Origin: Adineta vaga
Lineage: Eukaryota > Rotifera
Assembly: GCA_021613535.1 (NCBI GenBank)
Contig: CP075493.1
Coordinates: 12,462,001 to 12,526,000 of the forward strand
Length of the DNA: 64,000 nt
Direction: 5' to 3'
Shown: piece by piece, positions 32,817 through 43,648 of the stretch
How positions within the stretch are numbered: the first letter of the stretch is position 1
Layout of the letters: every line of letters begins with the position of its first letter
Program-made: the position numbers and the translations under genes
The notes under the pieces: generated by a model
Told to the model about the DNA's origin: nothing
The model's database searches: none
What the model saw: only the letters and a program-made list of their open reading frames with translations

Positions 32817-33539
32817 TTAAGAGAGAGTCCGTGAGAGGAGACCCCTATTCTATGCATATCGCGCCGCGGAAAAAATTTTTTTTTTCGATTTTATTTTTTA
32901 AAATGAAAGGTCTGATTGAACTATATATAAATCCAAAATATTAGATCATTTGAACTTACCTATGAAAAATGCGAGCAAAAACACGTTTTATGGGTCAATT
33001 TTTATGCTGAAAAATGGATGAAGAATAATGTACTCAGTATTTTGACGATAACTCGCGATTGACTTGACTGTTTCAGGTCGGGGACGTCTCATTCGAGAGA
33101 GAATCATATAGGGTATAAGTCTAACTCATCAAAGTCTTTCATATATATAGTTTGGAAAATGCTGTAGGTCAAGAACCTCCTAGAACTCTCAATTTGGAAT
33201 ACTCCAAAATACCAGTATTTTCGACTTTTCTCGCACTGTGATAATGGTCGCACGCTGAATTTTTTACTGCAGATAGGTGACATGGAGACACATCTTTTTG
33301 TATAAGATCATCCCAGTCGGAAACACTCGGAAGTACTACTTAGTATGAGTCACACTGTAACTGACCGACAAAACTCGGATCGAAAAAACCCTCATATGAT
33401 ATGAAAAAATATTTCAGAGATAGAAGTAGACTTCAGATTCGGAATCAGCACGCAAAACTGCATTAGAAAATGTATTTTAAAATATTATTTTTCATGAATT
33501 TGAGGAGATGAAAATTTTGGGTTCCATCTATGAGTAAAC
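32817..33539 (+). repeat. Foldback element, left inverted arm
   Basis: 723 bp, starting TTAAGAGAGAGTCCG and ending CCATCTATGAGTAAAC. It pairs with 34384-35095. Confidence 0.85.
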
Positions 33540-34383
33540 TATCAATTTGCTATACTTATGCTGGCTTGCAATTCTCAAATGAAGAAAAATATTGATCTGG
33601 ACTTTTTTGCACACGAGAGACTAGATGCCTAGCTTTAAAACCACGTACTCTTCAAGCTTCGAAAGGTATGCTAATAAAAAGAACAGGTGAACCTCTTGAA
33701 CACGACCGAGGTTTCCGCACCACTCGGACCCCTTCTTTGTCTGAGACTGGTGATAATAGTTGAATTTTTATATACAAAAGTATCAGATTCGGAATCACCA
33801 TCAAAAAATACATCGACAAACATTGATTTCAATGGTTTTGCAGATAGTTCATTTTTTCATGAAAAATCTGGCCTGTAGCTCCCTCCAGGGAGGGGTCAAA
33901 AATGAAACTCTGTCAAAAACCTCTTTAGATGTGTTTTTCACATTTGGTTTTCATTCTATAGTTATTCTGAAAGTATCCGCATTATAATTTCACAGAGAAT
34001 GTATTAAATTTCCAACTTTCGATTTTTTAGGTAGCCCTTAGGGGGAGTACGGGCAAGATTTTTGATGAAAAATTTGCAGTCTTTAAAATTAACTAAAATT
34101 ATATAGATCAACTCAGTTTTTTATCCTGATCTCAAATCTGATGTTAGTTTTGCTTTAGTATTGGTTATTTCGAATAGTAAATGTACAATACGGACCCGAA
34201 ATGTTAGGGTTTGGGGGTTCTTAACAATCAGCCAGGATCTATCGATACCATCAAGAACCTTTGAACATTTGAAAATATGTGATTTCATAGTACATTTGAT
34301 TGAGCTTTTAATTGACACTAATTCGCCATTTATAAGTAGCACGATACATCGCCATTTCTTTGAATATCTTTCGCCTATTCATC

Positions 34384-35095
34384 GTTTACTCATAGATGGA
34401 ACCCAAAATTTTCATCTCCTCAAATTCATGAAAAATAATATTTTAAAATACATTTTCTAATGCAGTTTTGCGTGCTGATTCCGAATCTGAAGTCTACTTC
34501 TATCTCTGAAATATTTTTTCGTATCATATGAGGGTTTTTTCGATCCGAGTTTTGTCGGTCAGTTACAGTGTGACTCATACTAAGTAGTACTTCCGAGTGT
34601 TTCCGACTGGAATGATCTTATACAAAAAGATGTGTCTCCATGTCACCTATCTGCAGTAAAAAATTCAGCGTGCGACCATTATCACAGTGCGAGAAAAGTC
34701 GAAAATACTGGTATTTTGGAGTATTCCAAATTGAGAGTTCTAGGAGGTTCTTGACCTACAGCATTTTCCAAACTATATATATGAAAGACTTTGATGAGTT
34801 AGACTTATACCCTATATGATTCTCTCTCGAATGAGACGTCCCAGACCTGAAACGGTCAAGTCAATCGCGAGTTATCGTCAAAATACTGAGTACATTATTC
34901 TTCATCCATTTTTCAGCATAAAAATTGACCCATAAAACGTGTTTTTGCTCGCATTTTTCATAGGTAAGTTCAAATGATCTAATATTTTGGATTTATATAT
35001 AGTTCAATCAGACCTTTCATTTTAAAAAATAAAATCGAAAAAAAAAATTTTTTCCGCGGCGTCGTTGGGGTCCCCTATGGCGGACTCTCTCTTAA
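34384..35095 (-). repeat. Foldback element, right inverted arm
   Basis: 712 bp, starting GTTTACTCATAGATGG and ending CGGACTCTCTCTTAA. It is the reverse complement of the left arm with few substitutions. Confidence 0.85.
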
Positions 35096-35109
35096 AATCC
35101 TTTTTGCCA

Positions 35110-36380
35110 ATGGCAACATCAACTACTGATACACAATGTATCACTTGCAAAAAAGATACAAGCACATTTAGATGAGATGGATGTTTACAATCATTTTTTT
35201 CTAAGCATTTAACAGATCATCGACAACCATTGAGTTTACAATTGGAGAAAATTCAAGTTACTAAAGGGCTTTTTCGTCAGACACTTGCAAAATATTCCAA
35301 TAAACCTAATGAAAATCATCAACTCATTCAACAAATCAATCAATGGGAAGAAAATTCAATCAAGACAATTAAACAAACAGCAGAAGAAACAAGACAAATT
35401 ATACATAAATATACAAATGAAGCATTATCTAAACTTGAAATAAAATTAAATGAATTAACAAAACAACTTTGAGAAAGTCGAAAAGAAAATGATTTTATGA
35501 AAAGAGATCTTCAACAATGGAATCAACAATTAACTGAAATGAATAAAGAATAAAATATCCCAGCAAATGTTCGAATCACACAAAGTTCATTACCATTGAT
35601 AAAGAAAATCAATGTTGAGATAATTATGGGTAAGTTATGAGATTTAAAAAAAAAGAAAAAGAGAAGAGAATATATATGTTGATGATATTTGCGAATCAAT
35701 TTTGAAAGAATGATTAAAATGTGAAAATGATTTCTTAGGTATGGTTGAATATGTTTTCGTAGAATCGTTGGGTAAACCACAGATGAGTGTTGATGCAAAA
35801 TGGATACGAAATGGCATTACAATAGCTGGAGGAAATGGACAAGATAACAAAATTAATCAACTAAATCGTCCACACAGCATTTATATTGATAATGATGAAA
35901 CTATTTATATTGCTGATCGTGATAATCATCGTATTGTCGAATGGAAGATTGGAACAAAGAAAGGTCGTATAGTTGCTGGAGGCAATGAACCGGGAAATCG
36001 AAGTGATCAATTGAATCGTCCAACAAATGTGATTGTGGATGAAGAAACTGATTCTTTTATTATATCTGATTCTCAGAACAAAAGAATAATGAGATGGCCT
36101 CGTCAAGAAGAGAACAGTGGAGAAATCATTATTTTTAATGTTAGTTGATTTGGAATAACAATGGATAATGAAGGATATTTGTGATTGTGAGAAAGACGAA
36201 GTACGAAAATGGAAAATTGGTGATCGAAATGAAAAAATAGTAGCAGGTGGAAATGGAGATGGACAAGGAAGGAATCAATTGTCTTATCTTTTGGATTTGT
36301 CATTTGATCGACAAAATAGTTTGTATGTTGTTGATAGTAATAATCACCGAATACAAATATTTCATATGGAATCAAATTGA
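35110..36380 (+). pseudogene. B-box zinc finger - coiled coil - NHL (TRIM-like) gene, decayed
   Basis: ATG 35110 opens a B-box-like segment (CITCKKDTSTF ... FSKHLTDHRQP), then a coiled coil (about 35230-35560), then NHL units (ITIAGGNGQDNKINQLNRPH; GRIVAGGNEPGNRSDQLNRP; IVAGGNGDGQGRNQLSY). In-frame stops occur at 35173 (TGA at an expected zinc-ligand position), 35470 (TGA), 35551 (TAA) and again near 36147, with a frameshift close to 36180. An intron lies at about 35630-35740. RING-less TRIM-NHL proteins regulate RNA or ubiquitination; this copy is dead. Confidence 0.75.
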
Positions 36381-38566
36381 ACTGAATATTATTTAGAAGT
36401 AAAGATACATTGACAGGATATTTGTTTTTTTCATGTTCGTATGTGATGAACAAACAAATAGAAACAAATAAAAGCATTTTCAATTCTCTATTAAATTTGA
36501 TTTTTCTTATTAATTTGATCAACTATTCAGTATTTTATGCTAAATTGTTTTCTTGAATCATACAACAGAAGTTAACGTTAGACTTCGATTTCTGTCCTTA
36601 CTTTGCAAGTTCTTTGTTTCTAGAATGACAAAGGAAACGAATTTTTTTGAGAAATATTAAAAATCGATCTTTGCTTTGCAGTTCATATTGATCATTTTTG
36701 ACATAAATTTAATGTTAAATGAATAAAAATTTTTTTATAAATTATAGAAAAAAGAAAATCGACAATAAGATAATTGTCATATGTATGAATTAAAATTTCG
36801 AAATAATTTTATGATTCAAAGTTCAAAATCCTAATAAAATGACAATTAAAAGCATATAGAATTGAATTATATTTTCTTTATAAACTATAAATGTGATGTG
36901 TATATCCGAATAAATATAATTCAATAATATTTTTAATTAATTTATATTTTATAGAAACGATCTTTAAAAAAGAAAAAGAAAAAAAATATATTTAAATCAA
37001 TTTCAGTTTGAATCGTATTATTAATTATTAATTTCCAATAAAATTTATTAAATTCAGAATACAAATCTAATTTAAATGAATATCAAAACGTGGATATTTA
37101 AGAAACGAGACAATCAATACTATAGAAGAATCGATTTTAATACATAAGATTTTTCTATTTAATCAAATTTTGATAATGTTGATGAATATTATTCTAATTT
37201 AAAATAAGGTGAAGAACAAAAATTTGTTTATAAAAAATAGAAATTAATGAATAAATTATTATTTAATTTGAGAAGAATAGAAAACATTTGTAAGAATAAA
37301 TGATTATTTTTTTAAATTTTAATTAATCTTAAAATATCGATATCATAAGTTTTTCTAAAAGGTTTATTTTCGTGCTTAATTTGAAGGTAACGAAGTAAAC
37401 TAAACTAATAGATAAGATGTTAATATTTTTCATTATGTGATTATAAACTATCTCTCTAGATATATGAAAAGTTTGTCCATTGAATTTTTGTTTTTAAAGT
37501 AAATTATTTGCATAAAATAAAGAATAGAAAATGAAATATTAAACCTTTAGAAGATCATAAAGAATAGTTATCGCTCACAAAGTTACATTTCATTAAATCA
37601 TTTTGTTAAGATTGGTAAGTTAAAAGGAAAACATTCTGCAAACATTAGATGAGAACGATTGTTAGCTTAAATATAGTTTGTACATTTTCTCTCTTTCTTT
37701 CTGTGATGATTACATATGATTTTGCACTGTTTTCCAGAAATTTTTCTTCTTCGATCGTTCGTATATGAAATAGAAGATGTAACTGTGAATTTAACGAAGA
37801 GAATTTATTAGACAGATGGTCGGTGTAAAGCTAGCACGACGGAGGTAGCTTCATACTGGTTGCCTTTTCTAACCAATTCTGCTTCAACTCTTTCTCTACT
37901 TCAGTTCAAACCTAAAATAACTTTAGGCTCTTGGTTAAACTTTTATCTATCGCGAATATACACACATTCACGATAAAGCTCGCTAGTCCGTAGAATCTTG
38001 TATGAAAGTGAGTATCTTATTATACTTATGAATCGCTCTCGCTTCCGTGTTATTATCGATATCTTGATTACCTTAGCCATTACGTAACCGTCAAAGTGAA
38101 TTTTCACCCAGATACGTTCGTCGACCTTCCCTGAAATCTAGGGAAGCATCGTGGAAAGTTTCATGGTCGTAGCTATTACAGGGATTGGATGCATAGAGGA
38201 CAAACAAACTTTCTTCTTTATATATATAGAAGATAGAAGATTACAAAATTTATATTATCGTTAAGTTACTCTGATCTTAAACAGAATGAAAGATTTTGTT
38301 TTTCATTTCAATCGTTGAGAGAAAAAAGAAAATATGATAAATTGGAAAAAACCAACTGAGAATGTTTTTTCAAGTAACTTGAACATTCACTTTTACATCG
38401 AAGAAATTTCGTCGCTAATACATGTTTGTCTTTCTGAGCGGATAAGTTTGCTTGATCAATTCTGTCTAACGTCATTAGCACAATAAAATGTTTGTTATTT
38501 TTCTTTTTCTTTTGATTAATTCTTCAAAGAACGTTTTCTTTCATTCGGTTTTATTAGTTTTTTTCA
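36381..38566. other. Long non-coding stretch
   Basis: 36400-37640 is extremely AT-rich with no ORF of interest. 37640-38230 is less AT-rich, with no coding frame and no recognised RNA or repeat family (see findings). 38230-38566 is the likely promoter of the caspase-like gene. Confidence 0.45.
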
Positions 38567-39217
38567 ATGGCTACCCCAAATATTAGTTCTCTTCCTATTA
38601 ATTCACGACGAAAACTAGCACATGTCATAGGTATAAGCGATTATCAAGAAAATATTCGTTTACCGAACGCAATCAATGATGCAACACAAATGGGATTTCT
38701 CATTCATGATAATGAACCAAAACTTAATTTAACATATCACGAAATGCGTCATTGCATGTTGGATTTTGAATGTTCTGTAAAAGAAGATAGCATAGTTCTC
38801 TTTTATTTTGCTATGGTCATGGAACACAATGGGAGGTAAGAAAATTATTATTATTATCAAAATCTCATCGTCTAGTTCTTTTAGAACCAAAATTATTTGA
38901 TTCCAATTGATAATTTTATTGAAGATGTGGATAACAATCGTATAAATAAAAGGTTTCCTCTTAGCGGAGCAGATTTAGGAACACGTACGATTAATGCACA
39001 AAAATTTCTCCATGATATTAGTGAACGATACTCATTTTTGACAGTATCTTTCTTAGATTGTTGTCGAACGTATCATTTACATCCTGATGATTCACAAAAG
39101 AAAACTCGAAGTTTAACTATAGTTTGTCAGTGCGGATTACAAATAATGCCTACAAAAGTTGGATCATTAGTTGCATTTGCATGTACACCTGGAACAATTG
39201 CTGATGATGAAAACAAA
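38567..39217 (+). pseudogene. Caspase-like (C14) gene, frameshifted at the catalytic His and truncated
   Basis: ATG 38567: RRKLAHVIGISDYQ and LPNAINDATQM start the caspase/metacaspase p20 fold. At 38812-38820 the expected FYFAGHG is disrupted: two extra bases (AT at 38813-38814) precede GGT CAT GGA, shifting frame and losing the catalytic His as read. After an intron (about 38837-38885) the frame YLIPIDNF ... SFLDCCR (catalytic Cys, about 39050-39067) ... VAFACTPGTIADDENK is open. Similarity stops exactly where a telomere-like hairpin begins at 39218, so the small-subunit half is missing. Caspase-fold proteases act in cell death and immunity; this one is not functional as read. Confidence 0.75.
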
Positions 39218-39265
39218 GGTGGGTGTGGGTACTCTTTGATTAGGACCCACACCCACCCTCACCCA
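39218..39265. repeat. TGTGGG-type hairpin, copy 4 (perfect arms)
   Basis: GGTGGGTGTGGGT at 39218-39230 and ACCCACACCCACC at 39245-39257 are exact reverse complements around a 14-nt loop; the C-rich side continues CTCACCCA. This is the cleanest G-to-C head-to-head arrangement in the window. Confidence 0.85.
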
Positions 39266-39778
39266 TTTTTTAAACTTTTTTGCATGACTTCTACATTTCT
39301 TTTCGAGCTAAAAGACTAATTTTCCGAAAAGTGGACACTGTCTTATTTTCTTTATTAACTTCGACTAAATAAAATCGTGCCTATTAATAAAATGCATATG
39401 CTGTTTATACGATAACTTATTATAAAGTTTACATTCACAGTGTGAGAGTGATAGGATGTGGATAAGAATGGTAGTTCTTCCTCACCTTCATACCTCGTTT
39501 CGATTACACATATTATGGTCAAAGGAAATTTGATATTATTTTAGGTTATTATTTTCAAGGATTACAAACAACTGAAAATTTTTTTGAGAAGATAGAGCTG
39601 ATATTTTATTTACTAAACAAAATTGATTTAGCGTATACCATAGCAAAGTACAAGATCAATTATTTCCAGAATATTATCAAGGGTCACATGAAATAATTAA
39701 AAAGAATTCTATCGATCTTATCTATTAGAATTTATAAACTATGTTAATATATTTGAAGACCATAACAAGTTTTTTTAT
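39266..39778. other. Intergenic, no gene seen
   Basis: Lies between the broken caspase-like gene and the 3' end of the acyltransferase pseudogene. No continuation of the caspase fold was found here. Confidence 0.45.
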
Positions 39779-41046
39779 TTATTTTGTATTTTCTTTAAAA
39801 AAATCATTGAATGTCCATTCTTGATCATATTTCCATGCTATATCAGTTAAATTTACCATTCTATTAAACCATGTATTTGCAATGATTTGATTTTTCTCTA
39901 TAGCTTCATGTAATAGAACATAATCAAGACTTTCAATCGAACAAACTAAAAGTACGTTTGTAGCAACACATGGACAAGGATTTGAACCAACACAATAGTA
40001 ATGTTTTAATTTCATATTTTCATATTCTTCTTGAAATGGATAAGAATCGATATTCGAAAAATTCAGATCATTATTTCGTTTGATTTGTTGATCTATTTGT
40101 TCATCAGTCGCTGATAAACGAGTTACACGAAGACAAGTTAAATGTTTCCCATCAGATATATTTTTTTGTAAATCATCAAAAATAATATGAAAAAGTGACC
40201 AAAATTTTGTTTGAAGAGAAATAGTAATATCATTTAAAATCATCACTCCAATAGCAAGACCAACATGTTCATAACGATCAAATGGTGAAGGATAAGGATG
40301 ACGTAAATTAACATCCAAATCTTATTTAAAATTTGAAAATTTCGATGAAGAGTTATGAAGCCTATATAGCATTATTAAAAGAAAATTTTTTGAAATAATT
40401 AGTTTAATCATATTTTCAGCTTGTCCATGATGATATATAATTGAATTTCTACTCATTGATATTTCATAAGGAATAATATGTTTCCATTGACGTTTATATT
40501 CAAAAATATTTTGAAGTAAATCTTCTGTTTTCTTTTCCTCTTCATTTGTTAAATTTGGAAATGGTATTATTTCACTATCAGAAAGATAAGGAAGTATTGA
40601 TAATTTTTGATCATTATTAAAATAATCATTTCTGATGTTCCATCAGCAATTGAATGATGATATTTTAATAAAATATAATGTAGATGATTATTTAGATTTT
40701 TATTATATAAAATAATTAATTTAAATAAACTTTTACTTTCATCATTCAATTTAAATGGATTATGTAATTCATCATCAACAATTTGTTTCCATTCATCTTG
40801 TGTCTCAAATTTCAGATATAATGGAGTGGAATAAGGTTGTTTAATAAAATAAAAATGATAGGGTTTTACAGTTGAATTTATGTTTAATCGTAAATTATGA
40901 TATCGATCAATACATTTATTTAATGATGATTCAAGACGTTCTCAATAAAGATATTTTTCACAATCAAATTCACAAATATCTATAACTACTGCTTCAATAT
41001 CAACTAGATGTGATTTAAGCCAAGCTAATTTGTGATAAGATTCCAT
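39779..41046 (-). pseudogene. HHxxxDG acyltransferase/condensation-like gene, decayed
   Basis: Minus-strand start MESYHKLAWLKSHLVDIEAV at 41046. A TGA at 40944-40942 breaks the frame, then LNKCIDRYHNLRLNIN and the core motif YHHSIADGTS (HHxxxDG, about 40661-40639) follow. A frameshift comes directly after; the next frame reads LSILPYLSDSEIIPFPNL, then shifts or stops before DVNLRHPYPSPFDRYEHVGL and an intact C-terminal 179-residue frame ending at 39779. HHxxxDG enzymes (condensation domains, alcohol acetyltransferases, wax synthases) join acyl groups to alcohols or amines. At least three lesions make it a pseudogene. Confidence 0.7.
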
Positions 41047-41713
41047 AGTTGACTTTCTTTGCAAGTAAGAAATATTCGATATATATATATACGCCTATCT
41101 GTAAATAAATCCTTTTCTTTTTCTTTCCTTAAGTACATAAGCCGATTTAATTGGCAAAAAACATGTTATTTTTACACAGATTCTTTTATTTTATTGTTTG
41201 TTATGTCGAGAGGAATCTCGTTAAAAATTTATGTGTATGTTATTAAAAAACAAATTTGGCTGTTGTTGAACAACATTTCATCAATTGGATCCTAGGTGTT
41301 TCGAATTTGATAATACAAGTGAATCTATTGCTGAACTCAAATCTAGTTCTAAATGTTCGATGAATTAAACACATTGTACTTCGAAATAAAAACAGTGAAA
41401 AATCAAAACAATATCTACTACTCTCCGAAGCATTTGAAACAAAAATACTTTCCCTGATGCAAATATATATTCAAAATAAGTAAATGAAAGTTGAAACTTG
41501 ACTGTTCGATTTTATAGAAACATTTCTCGATATGTAAAAGTAAAAATAACAGAAATCTGATACCTATCCTCACTCTCACCTTTTTATTTATTCGAGATTT
41601 TGTCATCATACCATATACGATATATCATATTCTTGTTTGTGCACATTGATAACCATACTCAGTTCGTTTTTTCTTCTTCGGACGACAATAGTCAACCTGA
41701 GCAAGTCAAAAAA
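41047..41713. other. Intergenic between divergent genes
   Basis: Shared upstream region of the acyltransferase pseudogene (minus) and the MFS transporter (plus). No exon recognised; an AT dinucleotide run lies near 41080-41090. Confidence 0.45.
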
Positions 41714-43457
41714 ATGGTAACAGACTCAAAAAAACTATCAAATATACAAGTTTATTTGAATCAACCATGGAATTTAATTAAAACTGGATTTCTAATTCTA
41801 ACATGGATCATGATGGTAATTGACATCGTTTGAAATAATGAAACGAACCTGTTCTTTTTCTCATATTTGAGGGCTGTCATTTGGAATTAATCGGTCCATC
41901 CATGCCAATTCTTGCAGTCAATCTTCAAGTTACATATACTGGTATGGGTTCCGTACTTGCATCGAGAAGCGCTGGATACTTAACCGCCAATTGCCTTGGT
42001 GCTATTTTGCAAAGTATTGTCAAAAATCATTCTGAAGGTCTTCTATTCTGTGCATTTATTTTACCTGCGATTGGTAAAATATTTTCATCGAAATTATCAC
42101 AATTTGTTTTCGCTTTGTTTGTCTTTTTCAGCTACGTCTGCTACACCATTCGTCACATCATTCATACTAATGTGTGCTATTTCTTTTGCTCAAGGACTTT
42201 CAAAAGGTTTTACAGATCTAGGTGAGTCACTATTACCAAACTCCTTATTCCAATAGCTACATATAGGTGGTAACAATCTTGTATTGAACATGTGGGGTGT
42301 CTATGCTGCAGCTCCATTAAATGCAGTTCATCTAGGATACGGACTTGGTGCTCTTCTTGCGAATTTACTCATTCGTCCATTTATTACACATACAAAGAGT
42401 TCATCTACCAGTGAATGGAAAATTAATCGCGATATTATTATTCCATATTCAATCACTGCAATCATGTGTTTTTTTATTGCTGTTGGGCACTTATTACTTT
42501 ATATTTTAGAATTTCGAAAACGAAGACAAAAATTAGAAGTAAAACCGGTAATTATCGATTGAAGAGACAATGATTAATTATAGAATTGGTATATTTAGGA
42601 TGATGAGAGCGTTGCAAAGACGAATTCTAAAAAATCTTCACCATATTCTCCTCGTACATGTGGACGTGGATTTTTTCAATATGGTTTAACATTGTCAACA
42701 ATATTTATCCTTTACACATTTTTTCTCGGTGGAAATTATCAAACATTTTCCAAATTCTTTTTTTCTTTTCTTAAATTTGACAAATTCAATTTATCCAATG
42801 AAGCTGCTAGTTGGGGAATGATTATTTTTTGGGTTTCTGGTTCTGTAAGTCTTATTATTATCATAATCGTATTAACATTCTTTTAATCAATAGATCGGAC
42901 GATTGAGTTTCGCTATTATTTCTATCTTTTTATCAGTAAATATCTGTCTGAATATAATTTGGTTTGGAGCTTTATGTCTTGCAATAGTATGGCTTCTTTA
43001 TGTTTGGATAATTGGTTTAACAAGTACAAGTTTATTCATTCTCGGTGCAATAACTGGTTTGATATTTGCACCAATATTTCCATTATCATTTGCTTATTTT
43101 AATCAACGATTAAATGTCGTACCAATGCTTCTTGGTTTACTCCTAAGTGGAACAGCACTTGGAGCAATGATATCGAACAAAATAGCTGGTAAATCTTCTC
43201 ATTAAAATAGTATAGTTGAGTTACTTTCTGAAATCTTTTTAGGTATAGTTATGGATCATAATCCAAATCATTTTCCAACACTTTTAGCAATTTATATCTT
43301 AATGACAATCATTCTGTATATTGCTTCGTATGTTGTTTACTTTTTTCATCAACGATCGGTATTGAATAATAAGAAAATTCGTTCTCCTAAGAATACGATT
43401 GAAGACGACGAAGAAGGACAAGAAATGGTGTTAAAAGATAAAAATAATGACAATTAA
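41714..43457 (+). CDS. Major facilitator superfamily transporter, MFSD4/NaGLT1-like, seven exons
   Basis: Exons 41714-41815, 41872-42073, 42132-42221, 42267-42547, 42599-42844, 42894-43188 and 43243-43457 join in phase to 476 residues with about 12 hydrophobic segments. Features include LELIGPSMPILAVNLQVTYT (helix 1-2 region), SRSAGYLTANCLGAI, GGNNLVLNMWG, and a central cytosolic loop rich in Lys/Ser (DDESVAKTNSKKSSPYSPRT). The acidic C-tail (EDDEEGQEMVLKDKNNDN) is cytosolic. The GGNN...W motif and layout resemble MFSD4/Na-dependent glucose transporter 1, so sugar uptake is a reasonable guess. The start is the ATG before LSNIQVYLNQPWN, matching the truncated duplicate at 26431. Intact. Confidence 0.8.
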
Positions 43458-43648
43458 TAATAAATTTCATTTGCGTTACCTTTTATTTTTTTATCAGCAT
43501 CTCTTGATATACTATGAAGTTGAGATATTGTTGATATTCGTGTAGTTTATCATTTTCTTTTGTATATGAAAGTGGTGTGCTTCATAAATCATAGGTAGCA
43601 TTTTCTGTATACATTGAAAAGCTTCACTAGACAGAATATCTTTTCATT

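Larger units (their letters stand above)
32817..35095. mobile_element. Foldback-type element with ~0.7-kb inverted arms and TTAA ends
   Basis: Left arm 32817-33539 and right arm 34384-35095 are reverse complements with only scattered mismatches (by eye). The outermost bases are TTAAGAGAGAGTCCG and its complement. The 844-bp centre has no transposase ORF; short ORFs there and in the arms look random. TTAA at both ends could be a piggyBac-like target duplication or part of the arms. It is non-autonomous. It lies 14 bp before the ATG of the B-box/NHL pseudogene. The arms differ most near the tips (32832-32875 against 35049-35080). Confidence 0.85.

Noticed and set aside
33687-34460. ORFs of 63-99 codons inside the foldback core and arms
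   Set aside because: They lack family resemblance, overlap each other on both strands and lie in non-coding repeat sequence.
2574-40944. Recurrent in-frame TGA codons (DED-NHL, Ly6-like, B-box, NACHT, MFS fragment, acyltransferase) as possible TGA recoding
   Set aside because: Intact genes here (astacin, NYN) use TGA as their terminal stop, and most interrupted genes also carry frameshifts or TAA/TAG, so ordinary decay explains them.
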